Assembly (NCBI GenBank): GCA_022843785.1
Contig: JALHMZ010000002.1
Span: 1 to 64,000 of the forward strand
Direction of reading: 5' to 3'
DNA length: 64,000 nt
Origin: Nitrospira sp.
GTDB taxonomy: Bacteria; Nitrospirota; Nitrospiria; Nitrospirales; Nitrospiraceae
Below, piece by piece: positions 9,477 to 18,032 of this stretch (its first letter is position 1; every line of letters begins with the position of its first letter). A program made the translations under genes and the position numbers. The notes below the pieces were generated by a model. It saw only the letters and a list, made by a program, of their open reading frames with translations, did not search any database and was not told the DNA's origin.

Positions 9477-9505
9477 TTGCGCATCGCTCTGCCGGTCGGT
9501 ATAAT
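9477..9505 (+). promoter_or_regulatory. Promoter of the TPR lipoprotein gene
   Basis: A perfect -10 box TATAAT (9500-9505) stands 17 bases after TTGCGC (9477-9482). It is about 45 bases before the GTG start at 9550, right after the dnaB stop. Confidence 0.6.
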
Positions 9506-9549
9506 TCTCCCACACACATCGTTGTGAACGTATTCTAATAAAGGCACTT

Positions 9550-11412
9550 GTGTATCAACAACGACCGATCATTCGGCATCGACGGCATCAACAAAGATGG
9601 CATGCGCTGCTTCCCAAGATGATGATGGGAGCCTGTTTAGTGGTGACCCCCGTCATCCTCATGGCGTGCGCGGCAACCCCGCATGCGCAGGAATCATCGA
9701 TCCCGCCTGCACGATCCGCGAACACACCAGCGACAGGGCCTGCTCCGGATTCGGCCGCCACCTATCATTTTATGCTGGGTTATCAAGCAGAGCTCGCACA
9801 TGATTACAATACAGCGTTGAAAGAATATCGAACGGCCCTTGCGGCCGACTCTGCCTCATACGAGGTAAAAGCCCGCCTCGCCGGACTCTATTTTGGCCTG
9901 GGCGACTTGGCAAATGCGGCTCAGTATGCGGAAGAGGTTGGTGCTGGGACGGATCAAGATGTACAGCTTTTGACTCAAATGGCCGGCATTCTCACCGGGG
10001 CAGGCAAACCAGACCGCGCCCTGGGTCTGTTGGACAAGGCTATTCAGCGCGCCCCTGAACGAGGCGATGCCTACTTCTCCAAAGGAATTATTTTACTGAA
10101 TCAAAAGCAGGTTGGACTCGCTGAGCAGACGGTCAAAGAGGGGCTGAAACATACCTCGGATTCTCCGGTGGGTTACTACTACCTGGGACGTATATCCATC
10201 GACTCCGGTAATACCGAGCAGGCGTTAGACAGTTTCGAGCGCGCGATTGCCGTAAATTCTTCCTTTGAGCCGGCGTATCTGGCCCTGGCCGCACTGCATG
10301 AGTCGAAGCAGGACAAGGGAAAGGCAATTGCTATTCTTAAGAAGTATTTGCACCAGGTGAATCCTCGCAATAAGGATATCCGGCAGCATCTCATCCAGCT
10401 CTACGTGGCAACAAAGGACTATGCAGGAGGACTCGCTGAACTGGAGAAGATGCTGGAGGAGGACCCCAGTGATCTCGATGCGCAATTGCGACTCGCACTC
10501 ATTTATGGTGAAAAGAAAGATTTCTCGAAAGCGATCGAACAGCTCACATCAATTTTGAAAACGAGACCGGCTGAGCCTAAGGTGCGCGATTATCTTGGCT
10601 ATCTCTACGAAGAGAGCAAAGATTTTCCCAAGGCCATTGAAACCTACCAATCCAATATCCAGCTGGATCCGACCTATACTGAAAGTCATGTTCATTTGGG
10701 AGTCCTCCAGTACCGTCTCAAGAGGTTTCCTGAGGCGATCACACACCTGAAAGAAGCCGTGCGTCTTACCCCCAAGCAGCCTGAACCCCATGTTGTGCTC
10801 GGACTCGCTCATTTGCAGAGTGAACAGTACGAGAAGGCATCGGAAGCGTTCGAAGAGGGGATTCGCCATAACCCTAAACATGCCGACCTGTATTTCAACC
10901 TGGGAACAGCCTATGACAAACTCAACCGGTTCGAGGATGTGGTCAAGGCGATGGAGTCGGCGTTAACCATAGACCCGCACCATGCCGATGCGTTGAACTA
11001 CCTTGGCTATAGCTACGCAGAGCGCGGGATTAAGATCGACCAAGCCTTGTCACTGACCAGGCGAGCCGTCGCGCTCAAACCTGAGAATGGGTACTACGTC
11101 GATAGCCTTGGATGGGCGTTCTATAAATCCGGCCTTCTGGCCGAGGCGTTGACAGAAATCAAACGCGCCGTGTCGCTTGTCGGCGACGATCCTGTGCTCT
11201 ATGAGCACCTCGGTGAGATTTACATGAAACAACAGAAGCTGTCTGATGCCCGAGAAGCCTGGCTCCACTCTCTTGAACTCGACCCTTCCAATGAGAAGCT
11301 ACTCCAACGGTTCCAGGAACAGGGTATGGGCGATCCCACCAAAGAAGAACGTATCCAACACGCCAAGCGACGCGTATCTGAGAGGATACAGGCTCAGCCT
11401 CTCAATCCGTAA
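9550..11412 (+). CDS. Lipoprotein with an array of TPR repeats
   Basis: The 620-aa product has a basic N-terminus, a hydrophobic stretch and a lipobox LMAC with the lipidated cysteine at C40, so it should be anchored to a membrane facing the periplasm. From about residue 70 to the end it is a continuous run of TPR units (about 14-15), for example YHFMLGYQAELAHDYNTAL and HVVLGLAHLQSEQYEKASE. The ten-residue region around PDSLGWAFYKSG is the variant often seen in exported TPR proteins. The GTG at 9550 follows AAAGG; a cluster of ATG codons at residues 24-26 is a possible inner start but would shorten the signal peptide. It lies just before the pilin gene; a role in pilus or envelope assembly is only suggested by this. 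Confidence 0.8.
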   Translation: MYQQRPIIRHRRHQQRWHALLPKMMMGACLVVTPVILMACAATPHAQESSIPPARSANTPATGPAPDSAATYHFMLGYQAELAHDYNTALKEYRTALAADSASYEVKARLAGLYFGLGDLANAAQYAEEVGAGTDQDVQLLTQMAGILTGAGKPDRALGLLDKAIQRAPERGDAYFSKGIILLNQKQVGLAEQTVKEGLKHTSDSPVGYYYLGRISIDSGNTEQALDSFERAIAVNSSFEPAYLALAALHESKQDKGKAIAILKKYLHQVNPRNKDIRQHLIQLYVATKDYAGGLAELEKMLEEDPSDLDAQLRLALIYGEKKDFSKAIEQLTSILKTRPAEPKVRDYLGYLYEESKDFPKAIETYQSNIQLDPTYTESHVHLGVLQYRLKRFPEAITHLKEAVRLTPKQPEPHVVLGLAHLQSEQYEKASEAFEEGIRHNPKHADLYFNLGTAYDKLNRFEDVVKAMESALTIDPHHADALNYLGYSYAERGIKIDQALSLTRRAVALKPENGYYVDSLGWAFYKSGLLAEALTEIKRAVSLVGDDPVLYEHLGEIYMKQQKLSDAREAWLHSLELDPSNEKLLQRFQEQGMGDPTKEERIQHAKRRVSERIQAQPLNP

Positions 11413-11484
11413 GTTTTCCAATCCCCACACCGTCTCTTCTCAAAATTCACTATCAGGTTGTTTTGTGAAGGCTTCTCCTCGAAA

Positions 11485-11640
11485 CTAGTCCTGTTTCTTA
11501 CGTCCCAGACGCGTTCCGTATTCAGATTTCGTCGAGACCTTGAGGGGAAAATGCCAATTCTTGGCTGCCTCGAACAGAATCTGGAAACCGACGACGCCGA
11601 CCTTCTGTAACCCACTCCCTATCAAATTTTCATAACTCAT
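11485..11640 (-). CDS. Small unknown protein (51 aa), candidate gene
   Basis: The ORF runs from ATG at 11640 to TAG at 11485 and begins MSYENLIGSGLQKVGVVGFQ, continuing ILFEAAKNWHFPLKVSTKSE and ending GRKKQD. Its composition looks like a real protein: a hydrophobic, glycine-containing middle (VGVVGFQILFEAA) and a basic end. No good Shine-Dalgarno is visible before the ATG, which lowers confidence. It is transcribed against its neighbours, and its start faces the palindrome at 11659-11672. Its function is unknown to me. Confidence 0.4.
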   Translation of the reverse strand: MSYENLIGSGLQKVGVVGFQILFEAAKNWHFPLKVSTKSEYGTRLGRKKQD

Positions 11641-11658
11641 TGCGTTTCAACAGTTTAG

Positions 11659-11672
11659 TGGCAGGCTTGCCA
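11659..11672. promoter_or_regulatory. Near-perfect 14-bp palindrome, candidate operator
   Basis: TGGCAGGCTTGCCA matches its reverse complement at 12 of 14 positions. It lies between the start of the leftward 51-aa ORF and the pilA leader, a good place for an operator. The binding protein is not known. Confidence 0.35.
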
Positions 11673-11692
11673 AAATCGCCGACAGGCACCAA

Positions 11693-11732
11693 ACCTGCTA
11701 AAGGGACAGGTAGGCGGCAACATGAACGCCGC
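11693..11732 (+). promoter_or_regulatory. Two tandem hairpins in the pilA leader
   Basis: Hairpin 1 is ACCTG (11693-11697), loop CTAAAGGGA, CAGGT (11707-11711). Hairpin 2 is GCGGC (11714-11718), loop AACATGAAC, GCCGC (11728-11732). The first loop contains AAGGGA, similar to the GGA loop bound by CsrA; the pilA ribosome site also has GGA. The layout does not fit the c-di-GMP-I consensus that I know. A regulatory leader is inferred, not shown. Confidence 0.4.
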
Positions 11733-11795
11733 AGGTTATGGCAATAAACGAAGTGAGTCGGGCCGTCAGTGAACCATCAACAAGGAGGCAGTACG

Positions 11796-12392
11796 ATGCG
11801 TAAGGTATTCCAGAAACAAGAGGGTTTCACCCTCATCGAGTTGATGATCGTTGTGGCGATCATCGGCATCCTGGCGGCCATCGCCATCCCGAACTTCCTG
11901 ACCTATCAGTTGAAGTCTCGGCAGTCGGAAGCCAAGGTGAACCTGGGGGCGATTAAGACATCATTGATCGCCTTTCAGGCGGAACGTGGCTGCTACCTCG
12001 GCATTCCATCACCAGCTTTAGCGGTAGCGGCACCAGCTGCTGGTACCAAGACAACCGGCGTTACCTGGCCCTCGGCTATCGCTTATCCCGCCAGTCCTGC
12101 CGGTACGCCATTTTGTCAGGGTGTTGCGCCGGTATTCGTCGGGACGTTCACCGATATCGGGTTTGTTGCGTCGGGCATTACAAACTTCCGGTATGCAACT
12201 GGAGGTTCAGTCGTACCCGCCCCCATTCCAGCTTGTGCGCTTCCGGCAGTCGTGGCTACCGGTGTTGCAATAGCCGGTGATACAGGGGTTACCGCCAGTG
12301 CCACATCCAACTTGGATGGCGATCCGAATATCTCAATCTGGGGGGCGAGCAGTGATCAAGGAGCCCAGGACTGTACAATCGGAATTTTCTAG
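11796..12392 (+). CDS. pilA: Type IV pilin (PilA-like)
   Basis: The 198-aa prepilin has a 10-residue basic leader ending in glycine and the prepilin peptidase site G10/F11 in QEGFTLIELMIVVAIIGILA, with the conserved glutamate at +5 of the mature protein. The hydrophobic helix (about 11-32) forms the pilus core; the C-terminal part is rich in Ala, Pro, Gly and Thr and holds several cysteines. The start is ATG at 11796, preceded by AAGGAGG; an in-frame GTG at 11769 lies upstream of this ribosome site and is not the start. A strong terminator follows at 12416. The next genes resemble pilG, pilH and pilI of Myxococcus. Confidence 0.9.
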   Translation: MRKVFQKQEGFTLIELMIVVAIIGILAAIAIPNFLTYQLKSRQSEAKVNLGAIKTSLIAFQAERGCYLGIPSPALAVAAPAAGTKTTGVTWPSAIAYPASPAGTPFCQGVAPVFVGTFTDIGFVASGITNFRYATGGSVVPAPIPACALPAVVATGVAIAGDTGVTASATSNLDGDPNISIWGASSDQGAQDCTIGIF

Positions 12393-12415
12393 ATCGGTGT
12401 AAATAAGGTGCCGGG

Positions 12416-12454
12416 GGCTCGGCAGCCAGTCGGCTGCCGAGCCGTTCCCTTTTA
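12416..12454 (+). terminator. Rho-independent terminator of pilA
   Basis: A perfect 12-bp stem GGCTCGGCAGCC / GGCTGCCGAGCC (12416-12427 with 12432-12443) has a 4-base loop AGTC and is followed by GTTCCCTTTT. It lies 24 bases after the pilA stop. Confidence 0.85.
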
Positions 12455-12476
12455 GTCATCCTGCCGGTGTACTCTC

Positions 12477-13448
12477 ATGACGGTCTCAACATCTCATGTA
12501 CATCATCGCAATATTCCGAGCATGAGTAAGTTTCTGCTTGGCATGGGGGGCATCCTCTTGCTGACCGGCGTCGGCTGGCTACAGGCAGGTCTTGACAAGC
12601 AGCAGGATGTGACTCTAAGGCAAATCGAGGATCTTGCCGAGCTTCCTAAGGGGGAGTATCTAAAACCAGCGTTAATTGGGTATCACCACCTCGGGGCGGA
12701 CACGTTCTGGTTGAGACTCTTGCAGGTCGTCGGGAAGAAACGGAATAGCGACGACGAATATGAATGGATCTATCACGCCTTGGACGTTATCACCACTCTC
12801 GATCCTCAATATGCCTACGCTTACTATGTTGGGGGAAACATCCTGGGCGATCTCGCCAACCGTCCTGACTTAGGCAACCGGCTGCTTGAAAAGGGTGCTA
12901 ACGAAAATCCCGATGTCTGGTACATCCCCTTTCTACTTGGATACAATCATTACTTTCTGCTCGGTGACCCTGCCAAGGGAGCTGAGTACATTATGAAGGC
13001 AGCTAGTTTGCCGGACTGCCCAGCCTATCTTCCTGGACTTGCTACTCGCATGGCTGCTGAGGCAGGGAGCCCGGGCACGGCACTGGCGTTTCTTGAAGCC
13101 CGTTTGGGGGATACAGAAGATCCACAGACACGAGAATCCTTGGAGAAAAGGATGAAAGAAGTTATCATTGAACGGGATATTCAGGCTCTGGGGAAGGCTG
13201 TGGAGTTATATCAGACGATCCATCGAGTTCTTCCCATGACGTTGAGTGCATTGGTGACTGAACGGATTTTGAGATCACTTCCTCAGGAACCGTTTGGCGG
13301 TGAATACCGCCTGGATTCCAAGACTGGTTTTGTTTCCAGTTCGACGCACCCAAAGCGGCTGCGTACGTTCACCAAGTTCAAAGAGGCTCCGTCTGGGCTT
13401 CTGCCAAAAATAGAGCCTGCCCATGCTTTCCCAAGAACATGGGAGTGA
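12477..13448 (+). CDS. Helical-repeat protein with N-terminal membrane helix, possible PilG
   Basis: The 323-aa product has one hydrophobic segment (about residues 18-34, FLLGMGGILLLTGVGWL) and then a helical, TPR-like body with aromatic-rich pieces such as YAYYVGGNILGDLANRPDLG and FLLGYNHYFLLGDPAKGAEY. It lies between pilA and an ABC ATPase/permease pair. In Myxococcus xanthus the order pilA-pilG-pilH-pilI is known, with PilG needed alongside the PilH/PilI transporter for pili. I infer a PilG-like role from position and size; I cannot compare the sequences directly. It ends 6 bases before the ATPase start. Confidence 0.55.
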   Translation: MTVSTSHVHHRNIPSMSKFLLGMGGILLLTGVGWLQAGLDKQQDVTLRQIEDLAELPKGEYLKPALIGYHHLGADTFWLRLLQVVGKKRNSDDEYEWIYHALDVITTLDPQYAYAYYVGGNILGDLANRPDLGNRLLEKGANENPDVWYIPFLLGYNHYFLLGDPAKGAEYIMKAASLPDCPAYLPGLATRMAAEAGSPGTALAFLEARLGDTEDPQTRESLEKRMKEVIIERDIQALGKAVELYQTIHRVLPMTLSALVTERILRSLPQEPFGGEYRLDSKTGFVSSSTHPKRLRTFTKFKEAPSGLLPKIEPAHAFPRTWE

Positions 13449-13454
13449 ACCGTG

Positions 13455-14420
13455 ATGCCTAATTCTGATTTCGTCATCAAGACTGAACAGCTCTCGAAGA
13501 TCTTCAAGGTTGGATTTTGGGGCCGCCGCGTGACTGCTGTCGACGGACTGTCCCTCGACGTACATCGCGGCGAAGTGTTCGGCTTTCTCGGACCCAATGG
13601 CGCCGGAAAGACCACAACGATCAAGATGCTGATGGGACTGATTTATCCCACGAGCGGCACGGCTTCGATCTTTGGCCATCCGATCGGCGATCCACAGGCC
13701 AAGGCCAAGCTCGGTTTTCTGCCAGAATCTCCCTATTTTTATGACTACCTCACCGGCAGCGAGTTCCTCCGCTTCTATGGTCACTTGTTCGGCCTATGGG
13801 GATCTACATTAGAGAAACGTGTCGATGAATTATTGGATACCGTCGGGATGTCCCATGCTCGCGATCTGCAATTGCGAAAATTCTCCAAGGGCATGCTTCA
13901 GCGGGTGGGGATCGCACAAGCGTTGATCAATGACCCTGAATTGGTGGTGTTAGACGAGCCGATGTCCGGGCTCGATCCGATTGGACGCAAAGAAGTCCGC
14001 GACCTCATCCTCCGTTTGAAAGAGTCCGGCAAGACAGTGATGTTCAGTTCCCACATTCTGCACGACGCGGAGATGCTGTGCGATCGCGTGGCCATGATTA
14101 TGAAGGGGAAGTTGGTTGCCTGTGGGCCTGTGTCGGAATTGATTGCACAGGGTACTACCCACGAAGTAGAGATGGTGATTGACCGGCTGCTTCCGGAAGC
14201 CTTGGAACGGATCAGGCCTTTGGCCGGAAAGGTTGTTCTGCAAGGAGAGCGGGTCATGGTGGTGCTGACAAGTCAACAAGCAGTCGATCAGGCGCTCTGT
14301 GTCATTCATGCGGCAAAGGCCAAACTGGTGGCGCTCACGCCGCACAAAGCCTCACTCGAAGATCTTTTTATCCGCGAAGCGAACGTGATTCAGTCCACGA
14401 AGGAGGCGCCGGTGTCATGA
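13455..14420 (+). CDS. ABC transporter ATP-binding protein (PilH-like by position)
   Basis: The 321-aa ATPase has Walker A GPNGAGKTT, a signature region reading KFSKGMLQRVGIAQAL, and Walker B VVLDEPMSGLDP, followed by a C-terminal extension of about 90 residues seen in the DrrA/CcmA-type exporters of the ABC-2 class. It energises the membrane partner encoded next, whose start overlaps its stop by 4 bases (ATGA). I use ATG at 13455; a GTG one codon earlier is also possible. Given pilA two genes upstream, it may correspond to myxobacterial PilH. Confidence 0.8.
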   Translation: MPNSDFVIKTEQLSKIFKVGFWGRRVTAVDGLSLDVHRGEVFGFLGPNGAGKTTTIKMLMGLIYPTSGTASIFGHPIGDPQAKAKLGFLPESPYFYDYLTGSEFLRFYGHLFGLWGSTLEKRVDELLDTVGMSHARDLQLRKFSKGMLQRVGIAQALINDPELVVLDEPMSGLDPIGRKEVRDLILRLKESGKTVMFSSHILHDAEMLCDRVAMIMKGKLVACGPVSELIAQGTTHEVEMVIDRLLPEALERIRPLAGKVVLQGERVMVVLTSQQAVDQALCVIHAAKAKLVALTPHKASLEDLFIREANVIQSTKEAPVS

Positions 14421-15178
14421 AGGTGTTATCGATTGCATTGAACACGTTTCGCGAGAATCTTAGAGACAAGCTTCTGTACAACCTCCTGATCTTTGCGCTC
14501 TTGATGATTGGCAGCTCCCTTCTGCTTATGCGGCTCACTCTGGGCGAATTCCACCGACTGTTGCTGGATATCGGTCTCGGCAGTGTGAACATTTTCAGTG
14601 TCCTGATCGCCATTTTTGTCGGCATCGGATTGGTCAGCAAAGAAATCGACAAGAAAACGATCTATACCATCGTATCCAAGCCGGTCGCCCGGTTTGAATT
14701 TCTCCTCGGAAAGTTTCTCGGACTCACTATTACGCTGTTTGTAAATATGCTCATTATGACGGCCGCATTGCTCGTCGTGCTCATGGCTCAAAGTGTGCCC
14801 ATCGAGGCGGTCCTCTTTAAGGCCATCGGGCTCATTTTACTCGAATGCATGGTGGTCACCGCAGTCGCGCTTCTGTGTTCAACCTTTACCAGCGCGACCC
14901 TGAGTGCTATTTTCACGCTGGCTATCTATGTGATCGGTCATTTGACAGCGGATTTGAAGACATTCGGCCAGAAAATGGAAGGTTTTGGTCGAAGTGTGCT
15001 GGAGGGAATGTACTACCTATTGCCAAACCTGGAGCGATTTAATCTGAAAGGGCATGTCACACATCAACTCGATGTGCCTCTCAACGAGCTGGCGTTGATT
15101 GTCGCGTACGGCATGGCCTACACCGCCTTCCTGCTCCTGCTTGCGTCCGTCATTTTTCAACGGCGCGACTTCCGCTAA
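14417..15178 (+). CDS. ABC-2 type transporter permease (PilI-like by position)
   Basis: The 253-aa protein has about six hydrophobic helices and the layout of ABC-2 permeases, including VSKEIDKKTIYTIVSKPV, the coupling segment after the second helix that is typical of the GldA/NosY-like branch. It overlaps the ATPase gene by 4 bases and would form the exporter with it. The transported substrate cannot be read from sequence. By gene order it may match Myxococcus PilI. Confidence 0.8.
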   Translation: MKVLSIALNTFRENLRDKLLYNLLIFALLMIGSSLLLMRLTLGEFHRLLLDIGLGSVNIFSVLIAIFVGIGLVSKEIDKKTIYTIVSKPVARFEFLLGKFLGLTITLFVNMLIMTAALLVVLMAQSVPIEAVLFKAIGLILLECMVVTAVALLCSTFTSATLSAIFTLAIYVIGHLTADLKTFGQKMEGFGRSVLEGMYYLLPNLERFNLKGHVTHQLDVPLNELALIVAYGMAYTAFLLLLASVIFQRRDFR

Positions 15179-15206
15179 CGTCATTTTCATGACTTGCTGA
15201 GCGAAT

Positions 15207-16187
15207 ATGTACCTGGCACAACTGACAATCGGTCTGCTCCTTCTGGCTGAAGCCGTACCGGCCAAGGATCTCAGCCCGCGAGAAATTTATGAGCAGGTTG
15301 CGCCTGCTGTCGTGATGGTCATGGGCTATCCTGCAAGCGGCACACATGGCAACGGAGGAACCGGTTCCATTGTCCAATCGGATGGACTCGTACTGACCAA
15401 TGCCCATGTGGTCATTGAAGGGGCGACGGACCGTCCGTTTCCCAAACTCATGGTCTATCTGAAGCCGGATAGGGTAAGCGGCGATCAGAGACGTGATTTG
15501 TCTCGCGGCAGCAAAGCGCACGTCGTGGCCTATTCACAGTCATTGGATCTGGCCTTGCTGAAACTGGATGAGGTTACGGCACCGCTCCCGGTTGTGTTGC
15601 TTAGCGATTCGGAGACGACACACATCGGGGATCGTGTCGTGGCCATCGGTCATCCTGAGCAGGGTGGGCTCTGGACCTTGACCACCGGCACAATCAGCGC
15701 GGAGTTCGACCATTTCAAGGGTGTCCCAGGCAAGCACGTTTTTCAAACGGAGGCGGGGATTAATCGTGGAAATTCAGGCGGTCCCTTGCTTAATCAGCAA
15801 GCCCGGATGGTTGGCGTAAATACCGCGATCGCGCGTATGGCTGCCGATGGGATGCCGATCGCAAGCATCAGTTTCTCTCTCAAGTCAGCCGTGGCAAAGC
15901 AATGGCTTAGCCAGCAGAACGTATTCGCTAGGAATCCCGCCACTCAAGCTGTTGTCCCCGCTACAACTGCCGCAGCTGAATCTTCAACGCCCACATCAGC
16001 TCAACCTCCTCCAGCTCAGCCAAAGGCCGGCGGCTCGGCTAGTTCTTCAACCAATCCTGCCACGATTGTACCCTCCGCACCGACTCGGCCCTATAATTTA
16101 GATCACCTCGTGAGTGAACAGAGTAGGGCGGAAGCGGATCTGGAAAATATGATGCTTGAGATGAGGAGACGGTTGAAAGAACGATAG
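15207..16187 (+). CDS. Secreted trypsin-like serine protease without PDZ domain
   Basis: The 326-aa protein has a short signal peptide (about 1-19) and an S1C chymotrypsin-fold domain. The triad is H67 (LTNAHVV), D114 (SLDLALLKL) and S190 (GNSGGPL). Unlike HtrA it has no PDZ domain; instead residues 245-300 are a Pro/Ala/Ser/Thr linker and the last 30 residues form a charged helix (RAEADLENMMLEMRRRLKER). It probably acts in the periplasm. It follows the permease gene by 28 bases and may be in the same transcript as the pilus-linked ABC genes, hinting at a maturation or quality role there, which is an inference. Confidence 0.8.
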   Translation: MYLAQLTIGLLLLAEAVPAKDLSPREIYEQVAPAVVMVMGYPASGTHGNGGTGSIVQSDGLVLTNAHVVIEGATDRPFPKLMVYLKPDRVSGDQRRDLSRGSKAHVVAYSQSLDLALLKLDEVTAPLPVVLLSDSETTHIGDRVVAIGHPEQGGLWTLTTGTISAEFDHFKGVPGKHVFQTEAGINRGNSGGPLLNQQARMVGVNTAIARMAADGMPIASISFSLKSAVAKQWLSQQNVFARNPATQAVVPATTAAAESSTPTSAQPPPAQPKAGGSASSSTNPATIVPSAPTRPYNLDHLVSEQSRAEADLENMMLEMRRRLKER

Positions 16188-16208
16188 GGTTTGTCACGGT
16201 ACGGTGAT

Positions 16209-16254
16209 AAGAGACCAGGGGGTTGACCGGATGTGGCCATCCACCTGGCCTCTT
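16209..16254. terminator. Imperfect hairpin between convergent genes
   Basis: AAGAGACCAGGGGG (16209-16222) pairs with CCACCTGGCCTCTT (16241-16254), 12 of 14 positions. It sits in the 86-base gap between the convergent protease and ilvD genes and may end transcription from both sides, although no clear T-run follows. Confidence 0.45.
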
Positions 16255-16273
16255 GCCGACACTGACATGATGA

Positions 16274-17947
16274 TCAGCTCGTGACGGCGCCTTCCGAGGC
16301 GGAAGAGACATGCCTCGCGTATTTCGCCATCACGCCGGAGGTATAGCGAGGTACCGGCTGCTTGACCTTTTTAAGCCTGGCGGAAATTTCCTTCTGCGTG
16401 AGATTCACATCCAGCCGGCGTTTCGCAATATCGAAGGTAATCCTATCACCGTTTCTAATTGCCGCAATAGGGCCGCCTCTCACCGCTTCCGGAGCAACGT
16501 GGCCGGCCATCAGCCCATGTGTTGCGCCGGAGAACCGCCCGTCGGTCAACAGTGCTACGGAATCGCCGAGTCCTGCCCCGACAATGGCAGCCGTGACTCC
16601 CAGCATCTCGCGCATACCCGGTCCTCCCGAAGGACCTTCGTACCGAATCACCACCACATCGCCGGCCTTAATCTGCCCGGCTTTGACTGCGGCGAACGCA
16701 TCTTCTTCCCGATCGTAGACTCTCGCCGGACCTTGGAATTTCATCATCGAATGTCCGGCAACCTTGACCACGCAACCTTCAGGCGCGAGGTTGCCTTTCA
16801 GGATGACCATGCCGCCGGTCGGTTTGATCGGACTCGATAACGGACGAAGCACCTGTTGAGCTCGCGTCTCGATGGCTTTCGTCGCTTCTTCTCCAATCGT
16901 GAGCCCTGTTACCGTCGGCTGATTACCGTGAAGAATACCTGCGTCAAGTAAGCGCTTCGCTACCAGTGTTGTCCCCCCGGCCGCATAGAGATCGGCGGCA
17001 GTAAACCGCCCCCCGGGCTTGAGATCGGCAAGCAACGGGACTTTGCGATTGATCTTGTCGAAATCATCGATGTTCAGTTTAATCCCCATTTCGCGCGCCA
17101 CTGCGAGAAGGTGGAGCACGGCATTGGTCGATCCACCCGTTGTTGCAACCGCGGCAATCGCATTCTCAAGCGACTTGCGGGTGATGATCTGCTTGGGCCG
17201 GACGTTCCGTTTGATCAAGTCCATGACCATCTTGCCGCATTCGAAGGCGACATCATCCTTCTGCTGATCCATGGCAGGGACGCCGTTGCGCCCCATGGGC
17301 GAGATGCCTAGAAACTCGAAGGCAATTGCCATCGTATTGGCCGTAAACTGCCCGCCGCATGCACCGGGGCCGGGGCAGGCGTGGTCTTCGAGGTCTTTGA
17401 GTTCAGCGTTGGTCATCTGTCCGGATGCGTGTTTGCCGACGGCTTCGAAGACATCCTGAATCGTGACGTCATGCCCCTGGAATTTTCCGGGCATGATGGA
17501 ACCGCCGTACAGCATGACGGATGGCAAATTTAACCTGGCAAGCGCCATGACTGTACCAGGAATCGTCTTGTCGCAGCCGGACAGCGCGACAACTGCATCA
17601 AACAAGTGGCCGCGCGCGACCAATTCGATCGAGTCGGCAATCACTTCCCGGCTGATGAGCGAGGCCTTCATGCCCTCAGTTCCCATCGAAATGCCGTCCG
17701 ACACCGCGATCGTGTTGTACTCGATCGGTGTTCCACCGGCAGCACGAATCCCGGCTTTGACCCGCTCCGACAGCCGGCGAAGGTGGTAGTTGCACGGCAT
17801 GACCTCGATCCAGGTATTGGCTACCCCGACGAGAGGCTTGGACAAATCGTCGTCGGTAAACCCCACGGCTTTCAGCATCGCCCGGGCCGGTGCCCGGGAC
17901 GGGCCCACCAGCAGATCATGACTCTTCAGTATCAGGTCTTTCGGCAT
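16274..17947 (-). CDS. ilvD: Dihydroxy-acid dehydratase
   Basis: The 557-aa enzyme dehydrates 2,3-dihydroxy-3-methylbutanoate and its ethyl analogue to the 2-oxo acids in valine, isoleucine and pantothenate synthesis. Iron-sulfur cysteines are visible at C52 (VMPCNYH), C125 (SGCDKTIPG) and C197 (GPGACGGQF), and the SDGISMGTEGM and C-terminal DGRFSGATHG motifs are intact. Length is standard. It stands alone here; other ilv genes are outside the window. Confidence 0.95.
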   Translation of the reverse strand: MPKDLILKSHDLLVGPSRAPARAMLKAVGFTDDDLSKPLVGVANTWIEVMPCNYHLRRLSERVKAGIRAAGGTPIEYNTIAVSDGISMGTEGMKASLISREVIADSIELVARGHLFDAVVALSGCDKTIPGTVMALARLNLPSVMLYGGSIMPGKFQGHDVTIQDVFEAVGKHASGQMTNAELKDLEDHACPGPGACGGQFTANTMAIAFEFLGISPMGRNGVPAMDQQKDDVAFECGKMVMDLIKRNVRPKQIITRKSLENAIAAVATTGGSTNAVLHLLAVAREMGIKLNIDDFDKINRKVPLLADLKPGGRFTAADLYAAGGTTLVAKRLLDAGILHGNQPTVTGLTIGEEATKAIETRAQQVLRPLSSPIKPTGGMVILKGNLAPEGCVVKVAGHSMMKFQGPARVYDREEDAFAAVKAGQIKAGDVVVIRYEGPSGGPGMREMLGVTAAIVGAGLGDSVALLTDGRFSGATHGLMAGHVAPEAVRGGPIAAIRNGDRITFDIAKRRLDVNLTQKEISARLKKVKQPVPRYTSGVMAKYARHVSSASEGAVTS

Positions 17948-18032
17948 AGCCTATCTACGCGTCCTTTCTTTTCATGCGTGTCGTGCGCCACGCATCACGA
18001 TTAAATGTGATGTGCCCTGTAAGACGGCAATG

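Larger units (their letters stand above)
11413..11795. other. Gap before pilA: antisense small ORF, palindrome and hairpins
   Basis: This 383-base stretch between two rightward genes is not empty. It contains a 51-codon leftward ORF (11485-11640), a near-perfect palindrome TGGCAGGCTTGCCA (11659-11672), two tandem hairpins (11693-11732) and a 16-codon ORF beginning in the second hairpin loop (11722-11772). I see no clear sigma-70 boxes. The TGGCA...TTGC sequence has the wrong spacing for a sigma-54 promoter. Confidence 0.6.

Noticed and set aside
11659..11672. Sigma-54 promoter before pilA
   Set aside because: TGGCA and TTGC are present but only one base separates TGGCAGG from TTGCC, too close for the -24/-12 spacing.
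11680..11760. c-di-GMP-I riboswitch before pilA
   Set aside because: There is an AAACC-like segment and two hairpins, but the GNRA tetraloop and its receptor segments are not present in the right order.
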